Assembly: GCA_963277665.1 (NCBI GenBank)
Contig: OY728165.1
Span: 1,150,440,050 to 1,150,504,049 of the forward strand
Direction: 5' to 3'
Length of the DNA stretch: 64,000 bases
DNA from: Viscum album
Lineage: Eukaryota > Streptophyta > Magnoliopsida > Santalales > Viscaceae
A program made the position numbers and the translations under genes. The notes under the pieces are model-generated. The model was not told the origin of the DNA, made no database searches, and saw only the letters and a program-made list of their open reading frames with translations. Shown in pieces: positions 49,717 to 59,991 of the stretch. Every line of letters starts with the position of its first letter. Position 1 is the first letter of the stretch.

Positions 49717-52050
49717 ATGTCTGCGGAGTTAGCGTCTCAAGAAATGTCTTCAACCAAGCCTATTTCTTAGTGGTTAGTTTATAGAGAAATGTTAGTCCAT
49801 CCAGATTTCTTCAACAACTATGATTCTCTTATCTCAAAGAACATTAAGTTGAATGGCTGGAAAGATGTTGTTGTATCCAAAAAAGGGACTCAAGACGATG
49901 TTTTTACAGAGTTACTTGTTGAGTTCTATGAAAATGTTTCCTTCTTCCAGGAAGATAATAGGGAGATGTTTTCCTTCAAGACGTATGGAAAGACCTATAA
50001 ACTTTCTTATATCAAGGCAGCAAGTTTGGTAGGGCTGTCTTATGAAGGAGAAGCTGAGTTTATTTCGCATGTGTTACCGGATTCCAAGGGTAGCTTCAAC
50101 AAGGAAAAAGCCTTAGAGACTCTCGGACTGGCTGATGACAAGGCTCCGAAGATTGCTAGTTTGCCTACAAACTTCCGGATTCTTGAATTATGGATGCAAG
50201 GACTTATTGTACCGAGAAAAGGTGATAAAGACAGCCTTAAGAAGAGTGAGATCTATATCTTAGATTTCCTGATAAATCTAAGGAAGTTTAACCTCATGAG
50301 GCACATTCTTATAACTATTGAGAACCTTAAGAAAGGAAATCTCAGAGCTCAGATCGTAATGTACCCAGCAATATTATCAAAGCTCATAGTTAGGTGCCTA
50401 GAATCTTTCAAGGAAGCTTGCAGATCTAAGCCAAGGGTTTGTAAAATCTTGTTAGTTAGTGATGACACTCTTAAGAGGATGGATGTGGCTTTCAACAAGG
50501 AGATTGGAGAGTTCGTTGACTTGCCTAATCAAGAAGAAACGGTTCCGAAGGCTGCTGAACTGGAATCATCCAAACCAGTGAAGAAAAGGAAGTTGAAGGA
50601 AGTCGCAGCTGTAGTCGAAGCTCCTAAGTCTAAGGAAGCTCAAACCGCCCCTCCCAAACCAAAGAAGAAGAAGACCAATCCTGATGAGGTCGTTGCGAAG
50701 TGGAGAGCAGACAAAGAGAAAAGGAAAGAAGGGGATCCGCAGTTCGGATTGGACCCTGCGTAAGCTAAGGCGTTAAAGGAGAGAACTTCTGATGAGCTTG
50801 AAAAATAAGCAAAGGAGAAGAAGCTCAAGAAAAAGATGACAGAAGTCGATGCAGTCCAAGCGCTGTTAAAGTTTAATGAAATAGTATCCGGAAGCATCCC
50901 AGTTCTGAGATCTTTCTCCCTGGAATCTCTACCTGAGACTCCAGGAAGAAACCTTGATTTTCCGGAAGTAACTACAGCTGAGCAAGTTGAGCAAGTTGAA
51001 CAAATTCAGCAAGTGGGAGAGGAAGAAGAAGTTGCTGAAGGAAGTGGTGAAACAGGAGATCTCTTGAAACAAGTGGATGATTATAAAGGATCACCTTCGG
51101 AACATCTATCACTCCGAACTTCAGAGGCTGAATCCTCTAAGTTAGTAACTCCAGAGAAGGATAAGGATGAGGAAGATGTTGTTCAGAAAGTTGTTGATGA
51201 GATTATTCAAGTATCTACTGGGGAGCAGAAAACTCCTGATCAAGAATCAATTCCGAAGAAAGACAAGGGAAATCAACTTCTTGTTGAAACTCTGAAATCA
51301 GTGGCTAGCAAGAAAAGAGAATATGGTGATTCATCTAAAAGGAAGTTGGAGCTTATAGGGGAAGAAAACTCTCCAAGCAAAATTTCGGATTCGGAGTCAT
51401 CATCGTTGGGGCATGACTTTGTTGTTCAGTCCTTAAAAAAGTTGGTGGGAACCATTCTGACCTTTTCAAGTATCGACTAAAGATGCCAGATGCTCCAACA
51501 TGCACTGAATCAGAAAACCGACTCCGTATCTATGGTTATGGATAAGTGCATTGAGATTGAGGCTCAGTTCAAAACTTTCTTTGTTGGTTACGAAGCTCAT
51601 AAAAGATCTTGCAAGAGGATGACAAGCTGGTCGAAGAAGACTGTGGAAGAGATGAGGTTTCTTGATGAGTTTCAAGACAATGTTAAAGATGCTTTTGAGA
51701 CCGAGGATAAGAAGATAAATGAGCTGACTTCCTCCTTTGAAGAAAAGCTAACTGAAGAAAAGAACTTCCGGATTCAAGAAGTTAGGGATCTGAATGGGAA
51801 ACTGAATTCTGTTTCTCAGAACTGGAAATTTGAAAGGGATCATCGGATCGATTTTGAAGAAAGGATGAAGGCTCGGGAAGAGAAGATCAAAACTCAGGAA
51901 GAAAAGCTGAAGGCTTAGGAAGAAAAAATTCAAGATCAATCCGAAAGAATATTTGCCTTAGAGAAGCAAGCAGAAGAAGATCATAAAGACCTAAAGAAGA
52001 TCAAGACTATTCTTAAGGGGCTCATGTCAAAGGAGAAAGATCCGAAATAA
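49717..52050 (+). pseudogene. Sirevirus third frame (additional / env-like position), interrupted by stops
   Basis: One frame of 778 codons, including the final stop, starts at ATG 49717 (MSAELASQEMSS). Five in-frame stops interrupt it, at 49768, 50761, 50806, 51478 and 51916, with no frameshift. The N-terminal third (FFNNYDSLISKN, VEFYENVSFF, YGKTYKLSYIKAASLVGLS) resembles the plant-transposon domain found in extra frames of Athila-type elements. Next comes a Lys-rich, nuclear-signal-like region (KKRKLKE; KPKKKK), an acidic Glu/Val/Ser-rich middle, and a Glu/Lys-rich coiled coil (about 51560-52040). I see no signal peptide or membrane helix, so 'envelope' is only a positional label used for this lineage. 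Its function is unknown. Confidence 0.75.
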
Positions 52051-52200
52051 CCAAATCCGATCTTTTTGTTGTATTATTTTTGTTACTGACATTCCAAATC
52101 TAATGAAAATTGTGTATCTCGTTTCCATTGTTGTCATTACTAATCTTTCAGGTACTTTGTTATTTTTTTTCCATTCCCTCCAATTCTTTTTGAAAATCAC

Positions 52201-52520
52201 AAAGGGGGAGAAGGAAAAGATCCTTAAGAAAAAGAAGGACTCTAATAAGAGTTTATCAAAGGGGGATAAAGAAAAAATACCCAAGGAAAAAGAACTCTAA
52301 TAAGAGTTTGTTTAAGGGGGAATTTTTCTTAAAGAAGACCTTCTTATGAAATATCACTCCGGAAATATGAATACGATCCTTAGAGTTTCAAAGCCTAAGG
52401 GGGAGTTAGTCATATTCATCTATATCCTTAAAACAAGGGAGATAAGAATTAATATGTTTCTTTCTTTTTAGAATTTCATTTTCTTCGTAAGGATGTTTGT
52501 GCTTTCCAAAAAGGGGGAGA
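52201..52520 (+). other. Sirevirus multiple polypurine tracts
   Basis: Five G-rich purine tracts precede the 3' LTR: AAAGGGGGAGAAGG (52201), AAAGGGGGAT (52258), TAAGGGGG (52313), CTAAGGGGGAG (52395) and AAAAAGGGGGAGA (52508). The last abuts the LTR and is the functional one. Repeated polypurine tracts are a described hallmark of Sireviruses. A short duplication, ACTCTAATAAGAGTTT, lies between the first ones. Confidence 0.85.
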
Positions 52521-52521
52521 T

Positions 52522-54446
52522 TGTTGAGTCAATAACGTTTTCCTTATGACTTTTCCATTCCTTCTTGTTTTGAAAATCACAAACACCTTATCTTAAGGAA
52601 AATTTCTTTTATAAGGAAAATTTCTTTTATAAGGAAAATTGCTTTTATAAGTAAAATTGCTTTTATAAGGAAAATTGCTTTTATAAGGAAAATTGCTTTC
52701 TTAAGGAAAATCGCTTTTATAAGAAAAATTATCCTTATCATATTTTCATCCATATTTTTCTTAAGTATAAGTTTCAGATTCATTTTCTCGGAATCGTTGA
52801 AACTTTGATATAAAGCATTCTGTTTTAGGATTCGGATTCTGGATAAGAACTATAAGGAAGTTTCATTCCGAATTCCGGATATGAACTCTGACTAAGTTCT
52901 ATTCCATATTCAGGATACGAATTCAGAAGAAGAATTCTCATTACGAATTCTAATGAAGAAATCCCATTCCGAATTCTCATTACGAATTCTGAAGACGAAT
53001 TCTCATTACGAATTCCAATGACGAATTCTCATTACGAATCCTGATGATGAATTCTCATTACGAATTCTGATGACGAATTCTCATTACGAATTCTGTTGAT
53101 GAATTCTCATTACGAATTCTGATGACGAATTCTCATTACGAATTCTGTTGACGAATTCTCATTACGAATTCTGATGACGAATTCTCAGTATGAATTCCAA
53201 TGACGAATTCTCATTACGATTTCTGATGACGAATTCCTATTCCGAATTCTGATTCCGAATTCACCTATTAAATAGAATTTGAGTATCTTTTTTTTATACA
53301 CTCTGAATTAATTCAGACTCCGAAAAATATCTTTGGTAGATTCCGAACTTTTATGTTAGAGTTTAAAACGATGTCGTACATTCTGTTACACTTTCTTTGT
53401 TATAAAACGATGTCGTCTGTTTTGTTATAAACTAACTGTTGTCTAAGTGACACGTGTACGGGTCCCTCCGATCTTTAAGGAAAATATGACCGTTGGAAAA
53501 GGAGCCGACCTTACCTATAAATAGGAGCTCATTTGAAAGAGCTCGAAGCTGTTGGAAAAACGACTGAGTTTTGTGCTTACATGCTGTTGGAAAAATGACT
53601 GAGTTTTGTGCTTACATGTTGTTGAAGTGAATTCTAGAGAGAGAGGCTCTTATTAACTCTCAAAGCTTCGTGCGACTCCGAATGTTGGTGATTACATTCG
53701 AGGGCTTCCGGGGATAGGAAGACAGAGGTTGCCGACTACCTTAAAGATCGAGGGATTTCTTGCTGAGGAAGACAGAGGTTGCCGACTACCTTAAAGTTCG
53801 AGGGATTTCTTGTTGAGGAAGATAGAGGTTTCCAACTACCTTGAAGTTGAGGGCTTGCGGGGATAGCAAGACAGAGACTCCGATCTTCGTATCGAGGGCT
53901 TACCCTGGTGTGGGCAAGACAGACTTGCTTGAAAGTATAAATCAAGGGACCTTTATCCAAGGTTGTTGGATACCCTTCTCTTTGGGTTAAAAGACTTATA
54001 TCTTGTTACTTGTAGTTTTACTACTTGTTTATATTCTGCTGCAATTTGTATCTTAAGGAAAGTATAACTTTCTTATACTTCCTTACTTACTCTGATTCAT
54101 TTAGATTCTATACGCTTTAAGGTAGAATCTCATATTGAAATTTTTTGTTAGGTTTCAATCTCCGGAACCATATTTCCGGAACCTACTTTCGGAATCTCTT
54201 TCCTAAGTTTACTTTCGGTGTTAGTGGTGTTGTGAATTTGCTTAGTTTAATCCTTGTTAAACTTGGCCCTTTCCTTTTCTTAAGGAAACTATAGTTATTC
54301 ATAACTAACTTTAAAGGTTCCAAAGGAATTTTTAAAGTATACAATTCACCCCCCCCCCCCCTCTTGTATATTGAGAATCTCATACTATTTCGATCCTACA
54401 ATTGGTATCAGAGGTTGGAAACCTCTTACTCTATTCCAATCTTACA
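52522..54446 (+). repeat. Sirevirus 3' LTR
   Basis: 1,925 bp, TGTTGAGTCA to ATCTTACA, colinear with the 5' LTR including every internal repeat tract. TATA box at 53516-53523 and CACGTG at 53451-53456. The target duplication AGGGG follows at 54447-54451. Confidence 0.95.
53516..53523 (+). promoter_or_regulatory. TATA box of Sirevirus 3' LTR
   Basis: TATAAATA in the same context as in the 5' LTR. It could drive transcription out into the element B LTR. Confidence 0.7.
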
Positions 54447-55573
54447 AGGGGTATTTTCGTAATTTGGCGGCCTCGGGCGCTAAGTTTAGTAACTTTTGAA
54501 CGGGGTCTCAGAATAAAATTCTGAGACCACCGTTGCACTCGGAGTGTGGGTTTTATCCTAGGGGAGGCTTAACCCCGACCCCACCGAAATTTTGGGTTGG
54601 GGGCGTGTCGGGCGGGGGGTTTAAGTGTTTTCTACTTAAATGCACCACCCACCCTCTTCTTCTTCTCCTTCTAACTCAAACCCTCCCCCTCTCCTCCAGC
54701 TCCGGCGAAGCACTCCGGTGAGGCACCTCTGGCAAGCCAATTCCTGCAAGGCAGCGGAGCGGCGGCGGACTCCCCGTGAAGCTCCGGGCATCGCCTAAGA
54801 GGTAGGAGTCGTTTTGTTTCGTTTTATTTTTCCCGAAATTTTTTAGCTTAATTTATAGCATCAAATTGTTTTCTGATCGTCGATCAATGCCCATGATCGC
54901 GTAGTACGTTCTTCGAGCTTTCCAACGCTTATTTCAGATTCGAAATCCAACCTCTGAGGCCTCCGCAGCGGTCCGGCGAAGATTCGTGGGTTTTTGGGGT
55001 TCTCCGACCGGCGCGGTGGTCTGGCGGTTTCCAGTGGCGGCAGACGGTGGTTCCGGGACGGCGGTAGGGTCTTCGGCGGCGGTCGGCTGGCGAATGCACT
55101 CTCTGGCGGTGGTGGCTGGCGGCGGCACTCTCCGGCGGTGGCGGTTGGCGGCGGCGCTCCTCAACGCGGCGGCGCGGCAGTCGAGCTCGCAAGAACGGGG
55201 CGGCGACCCGGGGTCGCGGCGCGACCTCGGTGGACAGAGACCCGCGATCCGCGGGTCTCCGCGTGGGGGCAGCGGGACCGGCCACCCTGGTTGGTCGGAT
55301 GACAGTAGGCCGTGGCCAGCTGGCCGCGGTGGAGTGGACCGGACCCGCGGCCAGGCCGCGGGCCGGCTGTGGGCGGACCGGTCTGGCCCAAGGGGGTCCC
55401 CCCCCCCCCTTTGGAATTTCCGACGCCCGTAGCTTTCGCTACGAGCGTCCGTTTTGCATGTTGTCAGCGGAAGCGCGGACCTCGCGTCGGGGGGAACGTT
55501 TTGAGATGGTTTTAGAAATTTTTAATTCCCAAAACGATAGGCCTCGGTGGCGCGACACGTATGTCGAGGGGAT

Positions 55574-55581
55574 TGACGTCA
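55574..55581 (+). promoter_or_regulatory. TGACGTCA palindrome in element B LTR 1
   Basis: A perfect TGACGTCA, the binding core of TGA/CREB-type bZIP factors. It is kept in LTR 2 at 61553-61560. The role is inferred only. Confidence 0.45.
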
Positions 55582-55820
55582 TTCCAGGAATCTTGTTTTG
55601 GACGGTGCGGACGCGTTCGATGTCCGTTTTGAGCGCCGTCAGTGGCGTTGCGCCCCTCGCACTGAGGTGGAGGTTTCCAAGATAGTTTCGGGCATTGAGA
55701 CTGGATTTTAGGCATGGGCCCCATGGACCATCTTTTGAGTTGTGTGCAGCGTTTCACACCTTTCTCACCAGGCGTCCATTCGGGGCGTGCGAGCAGTCGA
55801 TTCTGGATGTTATTCCGAGG

Positions 55821-56294
55821 GGATTGCAATGGTGCAATCCGCCCGCTCTAATTCGGCACGATGGTGCGGGGCCCATGAGGGTTGTTTGGGTGTCGACGGT
55901 GATTTTCCATCTTTATCACCGGGCGACCGTTTTGGACAAGTGAATAGTCCATCTTGTGTGCTTTTTCAAGAGGATCACAACTGTGTGATCCGTTCGTTGA
56001 GTTTCGAGACCAGGATGCGGGTCCCACGAATCACCGATCATGTGCGGTGCGCCAGAATGCACCCTTTTTCTCCGAATATCCGTTGCACTCATGTGAGTAG
56101 TGATTTTGACGTGTTTTCCCGAGGGGATCGCATTGGTGCGATGTGCCCGACTGTTTTCGGGGCCGAGACTCAGGATCACGGGTCGCCGTTTGGGCGTGAG
56201 GCGGTGTTGGCGACTTTTCTGTCGGATATCCGTTGCAGGCGAGTAATTAGTCGATCTTTCGTGTTTTTCTACGAGGATTACAACAGTGTGATCC
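55821..56294 (+). repeat. 151-bp repeats with 20-bp dyads, element B LTR 1
   Basis: Four diverged units, each with a dyad of two 8-base arms around four bases, starting at 55821, 55972, 56125 and 56275 (steps 151, 153, 150). The arms are GGATTGCA/TGCAATCC, GGATCACA/TGTGATCC, GGATCGCA/TGCGATGT and GGATTACA/TGTGATCC. The inner six bases of the first three pair perfectly although the arms differ. The fourth has one G-T pair. Confidence 0.85.
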
Positions 56295-57845
56295 GTTTGG
56301 CTGTGTGGAGAATCTTGCGCGATCTTATTAAATGTGGAGCATGGAAGGTGCTCCAGTGGTGGTTCGTCCTACCTGGTTTGTAGCGGACCCTTGGCGTGTG
56401 ATCCCGCACTCTTGGGAGAGTGATGTAAATGATTCACGAGATGTGGTTGGTCGTGCCTGGGCCTTTGAGGTGGAGTTGTTACGTCACGCCTTCGCGTTGA
56501 CGCTGGGTGTCGTGTGCACGATAGCCTTTGGGCTATAACGAGGTATACTCTGGGAGTATACGGGAACGCTTGGGGGTGCATGTGGTTGTTCATACCTGAG
56601 AACGTTTGTGCGCTTCGTTGGGGTTGAGGTGGGGCCACACGTTGTGTGGGCCCCATGTGCGTGTTGTGTTCTGCTTTGCGTACTTTGACCTCTTGACTGC
56701 GGGGCAGTGATGAGTTGTGGTTTGACGTTCCCCCATAACTCTCAAGTACGAGGGGCACTTTCCCCACTGAGACGCATTCTTGTGATGCGATCTAAAACCA
56801 TGCGGGCAAGTCAGTGCCGCCCAAAGCGGATAGTGTCAAGGTGTGGTGATTGAGCCCCTGGGCTTGTGGTTCGGGGAAAACGTGCGGGATGCTGGGCATC
56901 GATAGTGTTTATTTCAGGGACTGATGGATGCTCTTTTCTTAGGATGATCTACGGGACGGAGATCCCCTTACGACAGTGTTCGGGATTCTTGCTGAGCATA
57001 AGGATATGTATATACCTTGTTTCTGGTACCCACTTCTTGGGTTTGGTTACTCTCCTTCCAGGAGAGGTGAAGACTCACGGGGTATGCCACGTGCTTTTCG
57101 TGTCTAGATTCTCGTGTTTGGACAAGTCTACTCTCCTGCTATAGGTAGTGAAGACTCGACGGGAAGTTCATCTTCTCACCGTTTCCAGCTCCTTGTGCCT
57201 GGACGAGTCTACCTTTTTTCTTCTTTTTGGGTTGAGATGGATTCTTACTGCACTCTCTATGGTACTCCTTTACATATCTTGTTCGCTCTACTTCTTACCC
57301 TTCGGTACCTCCTTTGTTTCTCCATCGAGCCTTCGGGGTATCCTACTGAGTATTTTTATACTCACCCCTGCTTGGGCTTTGCCCACACTTGGTGTGCCCT
57401 TGCAGACGGCGGATAGGTGGAGTGTGACTTCAGTGGAGCGTAGGAGCTTGGGAGCTTAGACCGTGTGTGGTGGTTCTGGCCCGGTTCCAGGTGGGAGACC
57501 TATCACCTGTTTCTTTTGTTTACCTGTTGCCGGGTTGTGGCATTTTTCTGGTTGGACGCATGTTTTTCCCCTTTTTCCTTTTCAGCACATTACTTTTACT
57601 TTTTAGAGGTCAATGCACTTTTTTGGTATATATATAGCAGTTTCCATTTCCTTTTCTTTACTTGTCTTTTCTTTTACTCTGCACTTTTGCATTGAGTGTG
57701 CTGCGTGTGTGTGTGTGTCTAGGTACTTAGGCAAAGGCCTCCCCGAGTTGTTGTGCCTTCGGCACTGGTTGCCAGCCCCTGGCCTATGGAGGCGAGCTTG
57801 GGGTAGTTGCGGATAGAGCTCGGATAGGGTCGGGTCGTGACAAAG

Positions 57846-57857
57846 TGGTATCAGAGG
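57846..57857 (+). other. Element B: primer binding site 1
   Basis: TGGTATCAGAGG, three bases after the LTR 1 end; Met-tRNA type. Confidence 0.9.
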
Positions 57858-58182
57858 TGGTTCATTACTTGGGAAGTTTTGTGGACGTCCCTAATGGAGG
57901 AATTGGTTGGGATATAGGGCAATAGTGTTAATGTGTCTCGAGAGTGGCTCTCAGGCCAGGGAGTCCAGTGATGGTGCGGCGGCTGACGTATCCATTCACC
58001 AGGACCTTGATAACCCACTTGTCGACTCGGCATGCTGAGACACTTGTTGTAGGGAAAATTTTGTTTGTGCATCACATAGGACTGAGTCTTGACTGTCCTT
58101 CTTGATTCAGCACCCCATCGTTGTTTTTGTGGTATATACATATATGTTCATCTGACCGCGGCACTCCTTGATGATTTTCAGG

Positions 58183-59091
58183 ATGTCTCCGCGAAGACAG
58201 TCAGCCAAGATACCAGCTTGGGTGCGTAATGACGACCCTGTGAGCTATGAGGCCACAGTCCAGGACCCATCATGCAAGCCCCTTTCTTCGGGTGGGCCGG
58301 TGGCAGCACCCCCACCTGTTGAGCAGCAGACAGTTTCAGCAGAGCAGGCTGAGCATGAGCGCAGGTTGAGCGCTCTCTGTGAGTTCCAACGGCAGAGACC
58401 GCTGAGGTTCAGTGGTGAGTCAGACCCTCAGGCAGTAAAGGTTTGGCTAGATACAGTGTTTAGCCTCTTCAGGCTTGTGCAGACGCCGACAGATTAGAGA
58501 TTGGCTTTGGAAGCCACCCTTTTTCGTGGAGCAGCTTGGCGTTGGTGGAGTCTGGTGACTCAGCTTCTTGACGAGTCGTCGCTTTCATGGGGCGACTTTC
58601 AGTTGTTGTACCGTGAGGATTTTTTCCCCTCCTGCTTTCACTCCGTTCAGATTCAGGAGCTCATGCAGTTTCCGCAGGGAGGGATGATGGTGACCGAGTA
58701 CGCGGCAAGTTTTGCAGACCGTGAACGCTTTTACCCGGACTTGTTCCATGATGATAACATCCGAGCGCGGAAGTTTGAGCAGGGTCTCTGCCGAGAGATT
58801 CATGTTGTCATAGCACCCTTGGGAATTTCCACATATGTCGGGGTTCCAGAGTAGGCGTTGGTGACAGAGATCTTCCTATCATGTTTTTCGATTGGTAGTG
58901 GTAGTGGGCGTGTTGGAGCTGAGACATCTACCGCAGCTAGTGGGCATCGGCAAGCAGAACCTCGACACAGGTGGATTTCTGACAACCGGACTCAAGGGCG
59001 TGGTCGTACACTACAATGGCACAGGAGGGCACTAGGGAAGACTAGAGAGAACCGGTTTTATGCTTGTGACGGGCAAGATCACGTGGCATGA
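58183..59091 (+). pseudogene. Element B: gag (broken)
   Basis: Starts at ATG 58183 (MSPRRQSAK) directly after TTTTCAGG, a splice-acceptor-like context. One frame carries LCEFQRQRPLRFSGESDP, a VWLDTVFSLFRL block, LFRGAAWRWW, LSWGDFQLLYREDFFP and a YAASFADRERFYPDL block, all retrotransposon gag. Stops lie at 58495 and 58852. The frame ends at 59089 in a decayed zinc knuckle (FYACDGQDHVA then stop). It is homologous to the gag of element L. Confidence 0.85.
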
Positions 59092-59977
59092 GATAGCTGG
59101 ACCCGAGTTGCTGAGAGCTTCGGGCAGGCAGCAGGCGCACCACCACGGCAGAAGAAGCGTCGTGATCGGAGTAGCGGCCGGAGAGGTGGTGCTAGCAAAG
59201 GAGTGGGAGGAGCTGGTAGTGGGGTACGATCTTACGAGGTCTTCCCATCAACACTAGGCAGCCCACGTTAGGCTCTGGGAGATGACAGTTGGGACCGCAG
59301 ACAACCGCGAGTTTTTGATGTCTATGATCCTACAGAGCATGGGATGGTGAGAGGTACCCCTTGCGACTCTTCTACTTTTTGCAGTAGAATTGTTAGGCTC
59401 TGCGTGTGAGAGGATTTTCTCCCTTCTCCTTGTCTGAGGTGTTACCAGGGTGACGCAGGGCATCGGTGTAACCTTGTCTCGGTAAGGTAAAAGGTGTAGG
59501 ACCTTTTCTCTTTAGTTGATGGTGTTGACTCCTTCGCTCTCCGAGCCTGTAAGAGAGTCTTGGTTGCGAGACATCGACTGTGGAAATCTTGCGTGACTAG
59601 ATATCCTTGGGTGTTCCACCATATGAATATTCTGAAGGAGGGAATCACCAGGCCTTGTTCTAGGTGCGGGCAGTGATTCCAGTCACAGCGTGCGACGTAA
59701 GGGTTCGGTCGGGGAGGTTAGCTACCCCCGAGAGCCTTCGGGCCATTTGAGACCGTGCAAAGGGATGGAGAGGTTCCCTACAGCCTTACCCTAATCCCAA
59801 AGTCTGGATTGGGTGCACGACATCGGCAAGGGCCGACCTAGCGTGAATATATCAATCCTTTGGTCAGTGTGCGGTGACGCAGAGCTGTATGTGGGTTCTT
59901 CTGGGTACGGGAAAGCCAGTTGTGAGCTTAGTACCCTATGTTTCTCCCTAGTTTTTCTTTTCGGGGAAGAAAATATT
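59092..59977 (+). other. Element B interior after gag, no pol
   Basis: About 0.9 kb between gag and the polypurine tract. No protease, reverse transcriptase, RNase H, integrase or chromodomain motif is seen in any frame. A Cys-rich stretch near 59435-59480 (CLRCYQGDAGHRC) faintly resembles a zinc knuckle but is out of place. The element is therefore non-autonomous in this copy, by deletion of pol. Confidence 0.7.
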
Positions 59978-59991
59978 GAAGGAGGGAATGA
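59978..59991 (+). other. Element B: polypurine tract
   Basis: GAAGGAGGGAATGA directly before LTR 2. Confidence 0.8.

Larger units (their letters stand above)
41804..54446 (+). mobile_element. Sirevirus (Ty1/copia) retrotransposon, full length, nested in element B LTR 1
   Basis: About 12.6 kb with 1.92-kb LTRs (TG...CA), AGGGG duplication on both sides, perfect Met-tRNA primer site, gag, pol in copia order (protease, integrase, reverse transcriptase, RNase H), an additional long frame after pol, and several polypurine tracts. This architecture is that of the plant Sirevirus (SIRE/Maximus) lineage. The empty site is preserved in LTR 2 near 60440, which confirms the boundaries. The two LTRs differ by a few percent by eye, so it is the youngest insertion here. 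Stops interrupt pol and the third frame. Confidence 0.95.
54447..57842 (+). repeat. Element B: LTR 1, second part (after the Sirevirus)
   Basis: Resumes with the duplicated AGGGG, then GTATTTTCGTAATTTGG, colinear with LTR 2 from about 60444, and ends GGGTCGTGACA. Without the Sirevirus the LTR is about 3.85 kb. In order it holds a pyrimidine-rich leader-like stretch (54640-54700), an AAGAG-GTAGGAG donor-like site (54797-54808), a GC-rich block (54950-55420), a TGACGTCA palindrome, 151-bp dyad repeats (55821-56294), a TATATATATA stretch (57627) and a short GT run (57703). The open frames inside are not genes. Confidence 0.9.

Noticed and set aside
54929..55685. Several overlapping Pro/Arg- and Gly-rich frames on both strands, also at 60926-61511 and 4066-4658
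   Set aside because: GC-rich DNA lacks stops in all frames. The translations are low complexity, differ by strand, and are not kept between LTR 1 and LTR 2 in the same frame.
57465..57816. Plus-strand frames rich in Phe/Trp/Leu resembling membrane segments, also at 63358-63820
   Set aside because: T-rich LTR sequence near the 3' end of element B. No start context or family match, and frames are shifted between the two LTRs.
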